Assembly: GCA_030704615.1 (NCBI GenBank)
Contig: CM060733.1
Span: 39,682,001-39,742,000, forward strand
Origin: Takakia lepidozioides
Taxonomy: Eukaryota; Streptophyta; Takakiopsida; Takakiales; Takakiaceae
Direction of reading: 5' to 3'
Length of the DNA stretch: 60,000 bases
The notes beneath the pieces are model-generated. The model had not been told where the DNA came from, ran no database searches, and saw nothing but the letters and a program-made list of their open reading frames with translations. Shown one piece after another: positions 11,906-23,168 of this stretch (its first letter is position 1; each line of letters begins with the position of its first letter). The position numbers and the translations under genes are program-made.

Positions 11906-14619
11906 GAGATCCATTAAACAATGGGAATTTTTCACGAATTTTACACGTTGTGAGGAATTGGCAGGGTTTTGTCACCAATGCTCAAGTGTCACACGGTTAC
12001 CAGTCTTCCATTGTGTGCTGGCTTAATTCTTCAGTAACCTACTTGAGCTCTAGACTTCTGAAAAAAACACCCGGATTGGCTTACTTGAGGTATACAATAT
12101 GGCCACTTTAGATATACGCTATACATGTGAGCATAAATGCTTGTCATTTCTCAGAGAGCGCCGGCAGTCTGAATGACGATTCTGTAACTATGATATATAA
12201 GAAACGATAGTGTAGAGAAATTCCCTGGCGGTGGGCTTCAGTTACAAGGAATAAATTGACTAGCATTCTACCTGCATGAGGCACTCCCTCGCCAAGCAAT
12301 GTTTGGGTTTCTTAGACTGGGGGTTACATTGTGACGCACTACTGTGGTCGCAACAAACTTCTGCTTTCTCTTTCCTTCTTTCCTCTCTCGTTGACATAGA
12401 AAATTGAGAGAGGTTATGGTATGGGAGAAGAGAGAGGGGATGCAATTGACATCATGATGAGTTGAAGGGGAGAGCAGAGGGAAGTGGTAAATTCGCAGAG
12501 AAGCACAGAGGTCCCCGGGAGACTTACTTTTGTAGTTGCAGCGTAAAGTGAAAGCCAGGGTGGGTAGTATGGCTGTCGATGAGTTCAGGGCGAGTTATGC
12601 TAGTGAGACACCTTCCCTGAAATGCCTTTGTTGGTGTGTGTGCGCTGTCTTTGTAATTCAACAGATATTGACCAAGAATGTTCACTTGGCTTCACTCGCT
12701 GAAAAGAACACGAGAGAAGTCTCCTTCCTTATACTTCCATCACCAGGAAGTGAGTTGCTGACTTCCTTGGAGTTATTGAGAAACAATGGTATCAAGCCAG
12801 GAAGTGATTTCGATTCAATTTTGGCTGCTGTCATTATGGCGCGATGTCCTAAACTTCTAGCGCGTGTTCCGTTTGTTCACTTTCAATAATGGGCTTCATG
12901 GTGGTTATCTTTTTAGGTTCTTAACAGGCTTATTAGCATATTAATGGGCTTTTAATAATGGGCTCCATTCTCCTTCTAACATCTTCAAAATAACCACAAT
13001 AACGGTAATTTGGGTAGTTAAGTTGTCCCTAACACCCATCCAAAATTATTTTATGTATTTCCATCTATTTCCACCCTTTTTATTTTGCCAACTTAACCTT
13101 AGGTGAGATTTCAACCCACAATGAAGATTTGTGTTTGTTGGTCTTGCATCGAGGAGATATCTGCACCTTGAGACACTAACCAATTTCATACTGCCAAGCC
13201 CTTATAGTGCCAATATATGGCTATGTACATATACCAAACATGATACCACTGTAAGAGTATCAACGTCTAAGAGTTGATATATTAAACTCTCTATCGAACA
13301 CACAGCCCAATTTCAACATGATACCTTTGCAAGGGTATCGAAACAAGATTATTGGAGATAATTCTCGAAATGAACATGTCTTTTGTTTTCTCTGGGGTTG
13401 TGTCATGGGGGCCAGATACTAGTGCCAGGGGAGTACATGATGATGTAGGGGAAGCCATTCATCAATTGTGAGGTTTGAAATTGTTTGTTTCTTTCAGAGG
13501 TAGCCATATTTCTTTTGCCACTGAATCAGAGGAAGCTGAAGCACTTCTGAGTAAGCCATCTGTCTCCTTGAGGGTCCCCCAAAAAATGAGATGGAGCTAG
13601 CCCTGGCATGCACATCAAACCCATTTAGCTCACAAGCAGTTTAAGGAGGTTTGCATAAACATTTGGCCAAGGTTTGAGGGCTTTGCCTCATTCCAACAAC
13701 AGTATTTACCAAAGCACATAACGTGCTTGTAATAACACTCGGGCTGCATGTGGGGTTCATGGGATGCTGAATGGAAGTTGAGGAATTTGAAAGGCTGGAG
13801 TGGGAATCGAGAGCATGAATGCTGAGTTCTACAATAGTGATGAGATTATGGTTGTAGTGCAACGTTGTAGTAGGTTTGTTATTGGCAGCCCAACACTTGC
13901 AAGCCACATGCCCACTCCTATGAAGGTGTGACTGGTGATGTAGTGACCAGTCACTTAGTCAAACCAGCGATACGCAGGCAGTGGGTAGAGTGGTGGATGA
14001 GCAGCACATGGAGAGAGGTGTGCACATGGAAGATCAATGTGAAGTCCATATCAGCCCCTATGCCAAGTTATATTGCTTCCCCTTGTGCTCAATACCTCTA
14101 CATTCTTTTGTACTGGAACCGCAGATTGATTGAAAAGCACATGGACAACGGTCTGCACAGGAAGATCACTACCAAGTCCATATTAGCCCATACGCAAGTG
14201 ACCACTTGTAGCAGACCTCTAACCTGCTTCATGACTGGTGATTCCGTTGTTCCTCAGATGTGGGAATCATGCAGAACATAATTCATCAACTAAGTTCTTT
14301 AAATCTTCCTCTTTGTTGCGGGATACTCAGATTGCAAACAACACGAACAAAATGAAAACACGGGGCTATGAAAAGAAGGAAGCAGATCGGATGGTCGTCC
14401 AGGACCATATTCAAATTCCAAAAGTTGCAAGAAATGGAAAACAACAAAATGCAGGTCAACTTCTCATGTATCCAGGCATTGCCGTGGACTCACTCACTCA
14501 ACCACTGAGATTTAAATTAACTTAAGTCTGCAATATGACTGGTTACTCAAAATTTGGTTCTCGGTGTGAGTAAAATTGATTAAATTGATGCCCCTAAACC
14601 GAAACTCCAGGTCAAATAG
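11906..14619. other. Transposon interior, no confident gene
   Basis: An open frame at 12536-12889 (+) has an internal hydrophobic run (CLCWCVCAVFVIQQIL) but no recognised domain or splice support. Around 14010-14200 two diverged copies of a phrase (GTGCACATGGAAGATCAATG / CTGCACAGGAAGATCACTAC) suggest an old duplication. Nothing else is supported. Confidence 0.4.
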
Positions 14620-14787
14620 ATATAAGAGCTGGTTGAAGGCACTGTGTACTGGAGAAAAACCAACCACATAGTCACAAAGGTCTAGATCGGCCACATCCTG
14701 AAGCATCGACTGCCTGTTTCGCAGCTGTTGAATGGCTTCTAGTGGGTTTGGCACAATCACGTCTGGATACTTCTGCTTAAAATCCTA
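14620..14787 (-). pseudogene. Captured exon of inositol-tetrakisphosphate 1-kinase (ITPK) inside the transposon
   Basis: After an acceptor (gcatttgtag) the minus strand reads DFKQKYPDVIVPNPLEAIQQ followed by LRNRQSMLQDVADLDL. This matches plant ITPKs, in which a P-x-V-x-V-x-D/N-P-x-x-A-I/V stretch is followed by the strongly conserved NRQSMLQ-VAD motif of the inositol-binding region. The kinase ATP-grasp residues that should follow are absent, and no other ITPK exon is seen nearby, so this is an isolated host-gene fragment carried by the element. A donor-like GTGGTT follows. It could still be spliced into a chimeric transcript. Confidence 0.7.
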
Positions 14788-15223
14788 CAAATGCACAAGC
14801 ACCAGATCAGCAACATGGCCAAAGAGTAAGTGAATTGGACTCCCAATGTACCCATTTACATGCTTAATCCTAAAGCAGTCACTGTATCCACAGCCTCAAA
14901 ATATGTACATAGCCTCGGCCTACAACTTTTATGTTGTATGCACCCATTTAGCAAAGGTTCCTGGGAGCTATACTTGAGGCTAGGAAAACCACCCGGCGCC
15001 TACACAACCTGCAAACCACATTCCTCTTGGTAGGACAATAGCGACATAGCCTCCCTACAATGGAGTAGTGTAGTCCGTATCTTTGTACCATTATTTGGGC
15101 ACTTTTCTTAGGCAACTAGAATGTGAAAAAGAGAGTAAGAAGAAACACACAAACAAGTCTCAGAATTTTCTCCATACTTACAAGGTGAAGGTAGCCAAAA
15201 AAGAGGCCCTGATTCGATTTTTT
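14788..15223. other. Intergenic, 3' flank of the zinc-finger-like gene
   Basis: No gene recognised on either strand. Confidence 0.4.
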
Positions 15224-16848
15224 CTACATTCCTTCCTCTTCATCATCATCATGCTCCTCCTCCTCCTCCTCCTCATCTGCATCGTCGTCATCTGTTTCTT
15301 CCTCCTCTCCCTCATCTCCTCCATCATTGTTTGTCCCTTCCTCATCCTCCGTGTTTGCATTGTCGTCATTGTCTAGTTGCTTGTCTACACAACATGGAAA
15401 CAAAGTACACATCTTAGAGTCCAATTGGCATGTTGAATAGAAACATAGCATGAAATATTTGACAAGTGAACATTCACACTTTTCACTTTTCTTGTAGCGC
15501 TTGGTCGCTAAAGCACACGCTTTGGCACAAAGGGGATCCACGAATCTCCACTTCTCCATCTCTGCATTGACGTACGTCTTGACAAACTCTGCCTTTGTCA
15601 ATGTGAACACCAACGATCTACAAAATATTTAGTCACAAGGGTTAGTTTGAAATCGCACTGATTGGTGAACATATGTACGATACAAACAAGAAGTATGCAA
15701 AGGCAGAATAATACCTTTGTTTGCAGCTTTCTTCCTCATGGTAGGTTAGCAAGCTGTTGGCCACCTCTTTTCGCAACTTGCGACGAGGCATCTTCCAGTA
15801 ATCCTTGCCATCCCTATAGATTCTTTTCATCCGTGCCAAGTCTTGCTTGTAACCCCTAATCGGTTTGTACTGAGCAAGTTTGTTCCTCACCCACTTACCA
15901 GTCGCATTCGCACCCACGATATCATCCAAGGTCTTAGCTGATAAATCGCCCCTTCCCCATTTGGGAATCCCGAAGTGGTCGTACACATCTTCATCGAACA
16001 ATGTTGCCAACAATGGTGCTCGCTTGCTCTTGTTTTCCATGGCCATAGAACCACCTTGTGCCATTTCCCACAGTCGCTCCGCTTTCAATTTGGTTCTGTA
16101 ACGCGCCTTGTTCTCATACACCCTCTTTCTCTTATCTGCATCCCCATAGATCTTCATGTTCGTTCTATGGTAATTTTGTTTTCTCTTCTTCCCATCCGTA
16201 GGGCGACCAGGCTTACCTGGAAGGAGGCGAGGACCTCCACACTTTACCACAAGGTGGTTTTGGAAGTTATGTTTGTCCTTCCAACCCATGGAAGGTCCTT
16301 CACCGCAAATCAAACAAAACCAATGTCCATTCTCCCGTTTGTAGTGCACCCCCTCTTGTGCAAACGAACCACCTAAATAACATAGATAGTGGATGTGTGA
16401 AATTAGGCATACCAGGGTTTTAGAATCGGAGATTCACCTACATGATGATACCTTTGTAAAGATATTTGTCTCTAGGCATCTATTATACTTCCGTGTTTAG
16501 CACTACACCTATCCTGCACATAATGCACATACCTCTGTACAGAAAAGACACCTTTTAATACCTCTGTGGAAGTAAAGACGTTGCATACAATCCAAGCAAT
16601 AAAAGAATGAAAATGTACTTGAAACTAGGAATCCCGTAGGAGTCCCAAGAGTTGTAAATAAGCATGAACTTACTTCCTTGCCCTCCTAGCACTCCTTGCC
16701 CTCCTCCTGTACGCGCCGGCTCTGTCGAGGTAACAGGAGTTGGTACGACGTCACTGTTTGCTACAACAGACACAACGCAAGATGAAGGGGCTTCATGACG
16801 TCTTGACTTCACTTTGATACGCTTCCCTGTTATGTTGGATCTTCCCAT
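15224..16848 (-). CDS. Transposon protein with zinc-finger-like N-terminus and acidic tail (three exons)
   Basis: Exons 16848-16674, 16372-15715 and 15617-15224 join in frame (phases 1 and 2) at GT-AG sites for about 408 residues. Exon 1 is basic (GKRIKVKSRRHE). Exon 2 carries WFCLICGEGPSMGWKDKHNF followed by NHLVVKC, a C-x2-C...H...H/C arrangement that could bind zinc, then a GRPTDGKKRKQ basic patch resembling an AT-hook and many Lys/Arg-rich helices. Exon 3 has a Cys-rich stretch and ends in about 55 almost purely acidic residues (Asp/Glu). I do not recognise the family. A DNA-binding accessory factor for transposition, or a regulator, is a reasonable inference from its location. The ATG at 16848 is the first in frame. 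Confidence 0.6.
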
Positions 16849-17412
16849 GTTTAGATACCTTCCTGTCTCCTGGAAAAAACAATGTTGTTTGAAAAGCTCG
16901 GTGCTCCGAGCTCGTAGCACTGGACTCCTATTCCTATCTTCACAAAAAGACAATGTTGTTATAGGGCAGAGAACACACCCTGAAGTTGTCTACTGCTGCC
17001 TGCAAGCTCTTGAGATGTGGCTCTATTTTTAGCAGATTGGCCAGCAACCTAATATTGCGGAGACAATAAACACTCAACAGTCACACTGACCATCAACCTA
17101 AACTTAATTCCAAGCATTACAGACCAGCCATGACACAAACACTAACCCCTTCACTCCAATTGTTCTTCATGTGTTTTGCTCACAGACTAGTTTACCAGTT
17201 AGGGCCTTCTTGCTCACATCTTCAAAGAATACAAGCACTGCAAACACATGTTGCTGGCTAGCAAGGTTCAAGTCACACCCTTCCAATGGAAATGACAGCA
17301 GAAACAAAATGAAGCCAACCAACTCCCTAAACTCATTTCCTAACATTGTTAACCATGCTGAGCACCACATCTGAAATAAGCATGTCTCAGATTGATTTAG
17401 ATATGTACCTTG
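16849..17412. other. Noncoding between element gene and nested LINE
   Basis: A frame at 17167-17370 (-) is open (FRELVGFILFLLSFPLEG) but unrecognised; nothing further is supported. Confidence 0.35.
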
Positions 17413-20400
17413 TCACGAGTGGTGCATGTAGCTTCCCTGTACCCACAGTAAACCCTGACTATTGTTACAACTTGCACAAAAGCTTGTCAAGTAACTTTCA
17501 CACCTACTCTTATCCTTGAGGTCATCCAAGATGTCCTCCCCCATGTCACAGACTGGAAACAAGTTCAGGGAAGTTTTCTGCCTAACTTCCTTTTCATCAG
17601 AAAATCTCATGGCAACAGACATGGCTGAGGACACTAGAGCCTCTAAGTCAGACTTACCCAGCAGGGTCAAGCCTTGCGGATACAGGTCCAGGTCCTTGAG
17701 GATGTCTTGTACTCTCTTCTGCCAGGACTTAGCCTGTTTGACAGGGCGGTCCTGTTTCCAAGATATAGAGTCCATTAATTTAGGATATCTGGTGTTGGGC
17801 ATATGTTGCAGCTGACCCCACCATCTGACCTTGAATTCATGTCGTCGGGAGCTGAAGGACGGAATGCCGAACTCACCCCGAACAGCCACATTGGCTGTTT
17901 TGGAGCATGCTGACATACACTCCTTAACCACCCCCACTTGAATGGATTCTAGAGACTTAGCCTGGTTGGAGTTATCAACCCATATAGCAGATCCGTACTC
18001 CAAGGCAGGTCTAATAACGCGACAAAGCATGGTTTTCTTAACCTTAGAGTTGACCCCTCTGCAGTGGAAAAATTTAGTGAGCCCCAGTGCTTTGCCCTTG
18101 CCAGTTTGAACAACTTTCTGGATATGTGCATCCCAATTACAATTGGAGGAGAACTCAACGCCCAGGTAAGTGTAGGAAGGGAGGACCGGGATCTCTTGGC
18201 TACCCCACTGCCACTTAAGATCACTTCCTCCCTCTCCTATGTCGTTGAATGCTACCACTGCACATTTGCTGACATTAGCCTCTAGCCCCCAAAGATCAAA
18301 GTATGTCTTCGCGCAATCAATACACTCCTGGAGATTGGTTGGAGTCTCCCCTATGCCTGCGAAGTCATCCGCAAACATAAGGGCTGGTATGGTGGTATCA
18401 CCCACCCTTAACCCAAATCCCTCACTTTCCACATCCTCGAGGAGTTGATTGATGAAAACATTGAAGAGCAGAGGGGAGAGAGTACATCCTTGAGCTACAC
18501 CTTGGTCTAAGTCAAAGAAGTTGGACTTCTGTCCGTTAACAGTGACACAGCTTTTGGTGTGAGCATACAAGTTGTGGACAAGTCTCCACATCTTTCCCTT
18601 GATCCCACAAGACCAGAGGCGGAACCATAGGCCATCTCTCCACACTGTGTCATAAGCCTTTTTGACATCCAGGAAAAATACATAAGTGGGTTTCCCTCCT
18701 TTTTCCTTCCCTGGATAATCTGGCTTAGAGTGAAGATATGATCCACACAGCCCCTATTTCGCCGAAAGCCAGCTTGGCCTTCGTGGAAACAACCTCTAGA
18801 CTCCAGATCAACCTCGAGACGAGTACTTATAAATAAGCAGAATGTCTTGCCAACAACATTGAGGAGCGTGATGCCACGGTAGTTCCCCGGTTCTTCTCTG
18901 TCACCCTTCTTGTATAGATTGACAATGACCCCCTGTCGCCAGCGAAAGGGGATCATTTCAGTCTTCCAGAGAAGGTTAAAGAGGAGAAGTAGGGCCTCTA
19001 TCATGGGATCGCCACCGTGCTTCATAAGCTTATGACAATACCATCTGGTCCAGGAGCTTTACCTCCATTTATATGTTCAATTGCTTCGACAATCTCAGAA
19101 GAAGTAATGGGAGCATTATAAGCCATTGAAATATACTCCAGTTCATCAGGGCTGTTTTGAATCATAGGAACAGTTTTTCCAACTGTGTCCCTCCATTCAG
19201 CAGAAGACCCCTCACTGTTATACCTAAGAAGTTCTGCCAAGGATACTGTAGTGAGTTTCAAAGGTTTTGACAATGTCAACCGATGAAGTCACCACTGCAC
19301 CTTTAGTAGTCTTCAGCGCTTGTACTTGCTGACCGTTTTTCGGTTTGTACAAACGTTGAAGGGCCAAGCAGAATTTCTTGTCATTACCACCATGGTGGTT
19401 TGAGTTTATTTCACTGTATAACTTGTCCCAATATAATTTTTTCTGAGACCTAACAAGCTGATTGATATCTTTACGGAGCTGGTAGTACCTCGCCCACAAT
19501 TCTCTGTTGGTTTCCAAATTGCAGTACTGTTTATAGAGGGCTCGTCTCTCAGCTATGTTGAGTTTAATCTCATTAGTCCACCAATTAACAGCTCTACCGC
19601 AGACAATTAGTTTCCTCCCAATGATCTTGTCAGCCACGGAGGAAACAAAACTCTCCCAAGAGTCCACTGCTCTTTCGACTTCATTTATTGCGTTAACAGA
19701 GCGTGACTGAAGTTCTTGGAGCGATTGGACAAAATGAGGGAGAGCCTCTTGCAAGGCCTGGACGTACTCAGCCTTGACCTCCTCATTGTGGAATTTTTCT
19801 ATGCGCCACTTCCGAATCGAACGTTTCACAGATCTCTTGGTGGTGGGAAAACACCTTTTGATGTCAGTCCAAACCAGCAAGTGGTCAGAGGTACCAATAT
19901 CAGTTTTGTCGATCAACACATCGGCACACTGGGGGAACAAAAATTTGTCCATTATGATATAGTCCACAATGGAACGTTCCCCAGTTTGGGGTTTCTCACG
20001 AGTCCACTGCACTTGGTCACCTCTTGTCCTGTTATTCAAGGTGAAAAGCTGAAGCTCTTCTAGACAGTTAATTAACCGTCTGCCATTAGAATTCAGCTCG
20101 TCCTCACCAAAAGGTCCAATGATATCGTCCTGATGGATCCGTTTGCCCACCCAGGCATTGAAGTCCCCCAATGGTACCACCTGACCTTTGGCAAGGAACG
20201 AAGCACAGTCCAGCTTAAAAACTTGTGAGGCCTTGTCTGCGTCAGCACACAGGGTCCCCTCTGTGGCCATGTAAACACAACGGACAAAGAGGTCCAGCAG
20301 AGTACTCATGCCGCCCTTCAAATTCAGTTTTAGCCAGATACTATGCTCGTACCTCAAACCCTTGTTGATAATTTCACAATTGTCAAACAAGAAATCACGA

Positions 20401-20720
20401 ACGAACTTCTTTGAGATTGAATTGATGCGGGACTCTATTAGAAGCACTTTTGGTCATTGCAACCTTCAACGTACCCCTGTTATCAAGTCTCGAGATGGTA
20501 CCATAAACCCTAAATCCAAGCCTAAGGTAGAGCATGTAGTTTTAAAGGACACATCGTCCATCCTGGGATTCACCCCAAAAACTACACATGAAGCCCTAGA
20601 TTTGGCATAAGTAACCAATTCCCAGGGATCACCCTGAGGAGTGTTGATGTTGATAGGAGCTATATTTTTGATTGTTTTCGCAAGCCATAAGTTTAAGCAC
20701 AGGAACCAACCCGAGCCCAA
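17413..20720 (-). mobile_element. Degenerate LINE (endonuclease + reverse transcriptase) nested in the transposon
   Basis: Minus-strand frames, in order 20720-20466, 20447-19224, 19279-19022, 19025-18507 and 18645-17413, are pieces of one ORF2 separated by frameshifts. The APE-type endonuclease shows LLIESRINSIS, GDFNAWVG and SDHLLVWTD. The reverse transcriptase shows NYRGITLLNVVGKTF, GQAGFRRNRGCVDHIF, DQGVAQGCTLSPLLFNVFIN and the active site LMFADDFAG. The copy stops short of the zinc-knuckle end seen at 1-812, so its 3' end is lost or replaced. It lies wholly inside the 19.4-kb element and on the opposite strand to the transposase gene, so it either inserted there later or was carried along. 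No intact protein can be made. Confidence 0.9.
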
Positions 20721-21044
20721 GTGCCGAGTATGCTAGACAGAGCATACGACTGCCCAATTTGGGCGGAGGAGCTGCCCCCAAGCGGTAGGAGTCCGCTTGT
20801 TACCATTCAGAGATCACACTCTAGGGAGTTGCAGGGAATGGCCCGTGTAGGCATATTCTAAAGAGGGAAAGGCCCCAAGCTTTCCAACTAAATCCAATGC
20901 ACTACCTTACCTGAAGCAAAACGCTTAAGGTCGAAACAAACAAGGACACGAGGTCAGAAGGCCGGCATTTAGTGACAGAGACATTAATGTACTCCCGTTT
21001 CAAGTCCACCCAATGTCAATAGGCTTCCTAGAGGACAGGAGAGA

Positions 21045-21047
<3 letters not shown>

Positions 21048-21125
<78 letters not shown>
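21048..21125. repeat. (GA)n microsatellite
   Basis: About 78 bases of almost uninterrupted GA dinucleotides. A short impure GA tract followed by similar sequence also borders the left inverted repeat near 3109-3145. Confidence 0.97.
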
Positions 21126-21128
<3 letters not shown>

Positions 21129-21180
21129 GAAATGAAATAGGGTTTGGTTGTTTGTTTCTCCCTTGGCACCTAATGTGATA

Positions 21181-21396
21181 TTAGTTGTCCTCCGCATACA
21201 TATCCAGCACACCAGAAAGAGAAGAAAGCTCTTTGAACTTACTTGAAGCATCTTGTATTTCCGAGGGTGCAACATCATTCATACTCAGGATGGACACGGT
21301 TGCCTTACCAAATGTGTCAGCTCTGCTGCTGCCTCTTCCTTGGCCTCTTCCTGTCCACCCAACCATGACACGTACCATGAAAAACTCACTTGACAT
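21181..21396 (-). CDS. Small uncharacterised ORF near the right end of the transposon
   Basis: A 71-residue frame from the ATG at 21396 (MSSEFFMVRVMVGWTGRGQG), with a Gly/Arg-rich centre and a polar C-terminus ending AEDN. No domain is recognised. It is on the same strand as the 15224-16848 and HECT genes and could be a first exon separated from the rest by the LINE insertion, or a chance frame. Confidence 0.3.
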   Translation of the reverse strand: MSSEFFMVRVMVGWTGRGQGRGSSRADTFGKATVSILSMNDVAPSEIQDASSKFKELSSLSGVLDMYAEDN

Positions 21397-21540
21397 TTCT
21401 ATCCCACTCTTCTTATTGAGTAAACCAGAAACAATAGACAATCATGTAGCCAAGTGCTACGCGATGAACAGCTGTAGAATCTAACAAGCGAGGACTAGGA
21501 TAAAAACAGAGATAAGAATGCGTACGTTGCCAATCCCAAT

Positions 21541-21790
21541 CCCTCTGTAGGTATACTAAACAGGGCAACTACCTCATAACGATACCTCAACCTGCATATA
21601 GGCTGATTTGACCAGGTTTCTTTGTAAGTCATGCGCTATACCTCTGGTGGTATACTAAACAGGGCTACTGTCTCATGACGATACCTCCGCATAAATATAG
21701 ATTAATTTGGCCAACTTTTCTTGTAAAATGAAATACTATACCTCTATAGATATATCAAACAGGGCTACAACCTAATGACGATACCTCTAC
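21541..21790 (-). repeat. Inverted copy of the subterminal repeat block
   Basis: Close reverse complement of 6650-6905, including the flanking ctagta...ggtatcgtcattagg. It directly abuts the right inverted repeat. Confidence 0.88.
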
Positions 21791-21793
21791 TAG

Positions 21794-22119
21794 GCTCTCT
21801 CTCTAGTATATATCTCTCCTTTAGGGTACACGACTCATGTCGTGACTTAGGCCTTACCACAAGCAAAGGATGGACGGGCAGCAGGAATAGACGGGCCAGC
21901 ATGTATATTTATCTTATACTCTCGTATATATATGTGTATACGATACATATACATATACATACACATGATAATATATTATATATATTATATACAAAACTGC
22001 GTTAAAAATTATAGATTACAATTCAATTGAATTGCAAATTAGGGTTAGTTCAATTGAATTGGCATCTGATCAAGTGAATTGCGCTGCATTTCACATCAAG
22101 GCCTATTTGGAATTCCCTA
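21794..22119 (-). repeat. Right terminal inverted repeat
   Basis: Reverse complement of the left repeat with a handful of substitutions and without the extra palindromic units of the left copy. Ends ...GGAATTCCCTA at 22119. Confidence 0.9.
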
Positions 22120-22125
22120 GACGTG
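22120..22125. repeat. Right copy of 6-bp target-site duplication (GACGTG)
   Basis: Identical to 2733-2738; on the gene strand it completes the codons GCA CGT C of the PPR motif KDAR. Confidence 0.9.
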
Positions 22126-22984
22126 CATCCTTTATTTTCCCACATTTGGCATACATGTCAACTAGGGTAATCTCCAGAATAATATCTGGTACAATTCCAG
22201 CATTGATGATGTTATTGTGGACCTCTTTGCCCTTTTCGAAGGCTCCAAGGCTGGCACACGCCTTGAGAACACAAATGAAAGTCACAGTGTCGGCCATCAC
22301 CCCTTCCCACATCATTTGCTTATACATCTCAAAAGCCTTCCAACCACTCCCTTGCTGAGCATATCCTGTGATCATTGCACTCCATGCGACCACATCTCGT
22401 TGTGCCATGTTGTCAAACACCTCACATGCATCCTTCATGCTCCCACACTTGGCATACATGTTAACAAGTGCAGTCTCCAAAATGACATCTGGTTCAATTC
22501 CAGCTTTGATAATATCGGCATAGACCTCTTGGCCCTTTTCCAGGGCTAGGGCTCCTAGGCCGGCATACGCCTTGAGTATGCAAGTGGCTGTGACCCTATT
22601 AGGTGTCACCCCTTCCAGTACCATTTGCTCATACATCTCAAAGGCCTCCCTATTACACTTTTGGATAATGTGGGAGTGCACCTGCCCCACCTCTGCTAGG
22701 CCTTTCACCTCAATGCACTCTTGCAAGAGCAAGCCGTAAGTGTTCAAATCCACCAGAATGTCTCCTTGGTTCAAAATGTGCAATGCATCTTGCAATCGTC
22801 CATGACATAGAGTCCTCAAATACTCACAAGTGCCAAAAGAGTTCTTGTTGAGTCCCTCTATAGGTCTTCTGTCACAAGTAGTGGCCATAGTGGAGGTGCC
22901 TGATTGATACAACTCTGCCATCCTGCATGAACCCAAACTTTTAGTTAGGTATTCAGACTTGATATTCATAGATTTGAAAGTCAT
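22126..22984 (-). pseudogene. DYW-type PPR protein, N-terminal half, cut off by a transposon
   Basis: Starts at the ATG at 22984 and runs through an N-terminal leader and several PLS-type PPR motifs (ETALVNMYAKCGSMKDACEV, RDVVAWSAMITGYAQQGSGW) to KCGKIKDAR, where the transposon end takes over and a stop follows within it. A jump inside the second motif (HSHIIQKCNREAFEMYEQ) indicates that about one repeat has been lost from this copy. The continuation is at 2732-1484, about 19.4 kb away on the same strand. Without the element the two parts would encode roughly 700 residues ending in DYW, apart from the two small lesions in the C-terminal half. Truncated as it stands, it cannot make an editing factor. 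Confidence 0.9.
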
Positions 22985-23168
22985 ATATACTCAACAAAGA
23001 CCTCTTCACGAGGACCAGCTCCTCCATAAATAGGGATTTTCTTTAGGTTTCATTCCCACATCAGAGTGCAGAGGTGCAGACTTGCAACAAATAGACCAAC
23101 TTGGACACCAGCTGCAGTTCCATATCTGTATAGACTACCAAGAACCATTTCGGCCAACTCTGTTCACC

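Larger units (their letters stand above)
2739..22119. mobile_element. Complete 19.4-kb TIR DNA transposon with integrase and HECT genes (IS3EU-like)
   Basis: The element begins TAGGGAATTCCAAATAGG and ends in the reverse complement. It has inverted repeats of about 380 bp (left) and 326 bp (right) and sits in a PPR gene flanked by GACGTG on both sides. Its cargo is an integrase-type transposase (+, 3757-4990), a HECT-domain gene (-, 7825-11535), a third three-exon gene (-, 15224-16848), a small right-end ORF, about 100-bp subterminal repeats at 6185-7045 and 11590-11905 and inverted at 21541-21790, an ITPK exon fragment at 14620-14787, and a nested LINE at 17413-20720. Eukaryotic IS3EU elements are, as I recall, described with integrase-like transposases, 6-bp duplications and HECT-type partners; I use this as a tentative label. 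The near-intact ends and exact duplication suggest a fairly recent insertion. Confidence 0.88.

Noticed and set aside
15178-15376. Plus-strand hydrophobic ORF (LLLLLLICIVVICFFLL)
   Set aside because: It is antisense to the Asp/Glu-rich tail of the minus-strand gene.
20984-21278. Ser-Leu repeat ORFs across the GA tract
   Set aside because: Simple-repeat translation.
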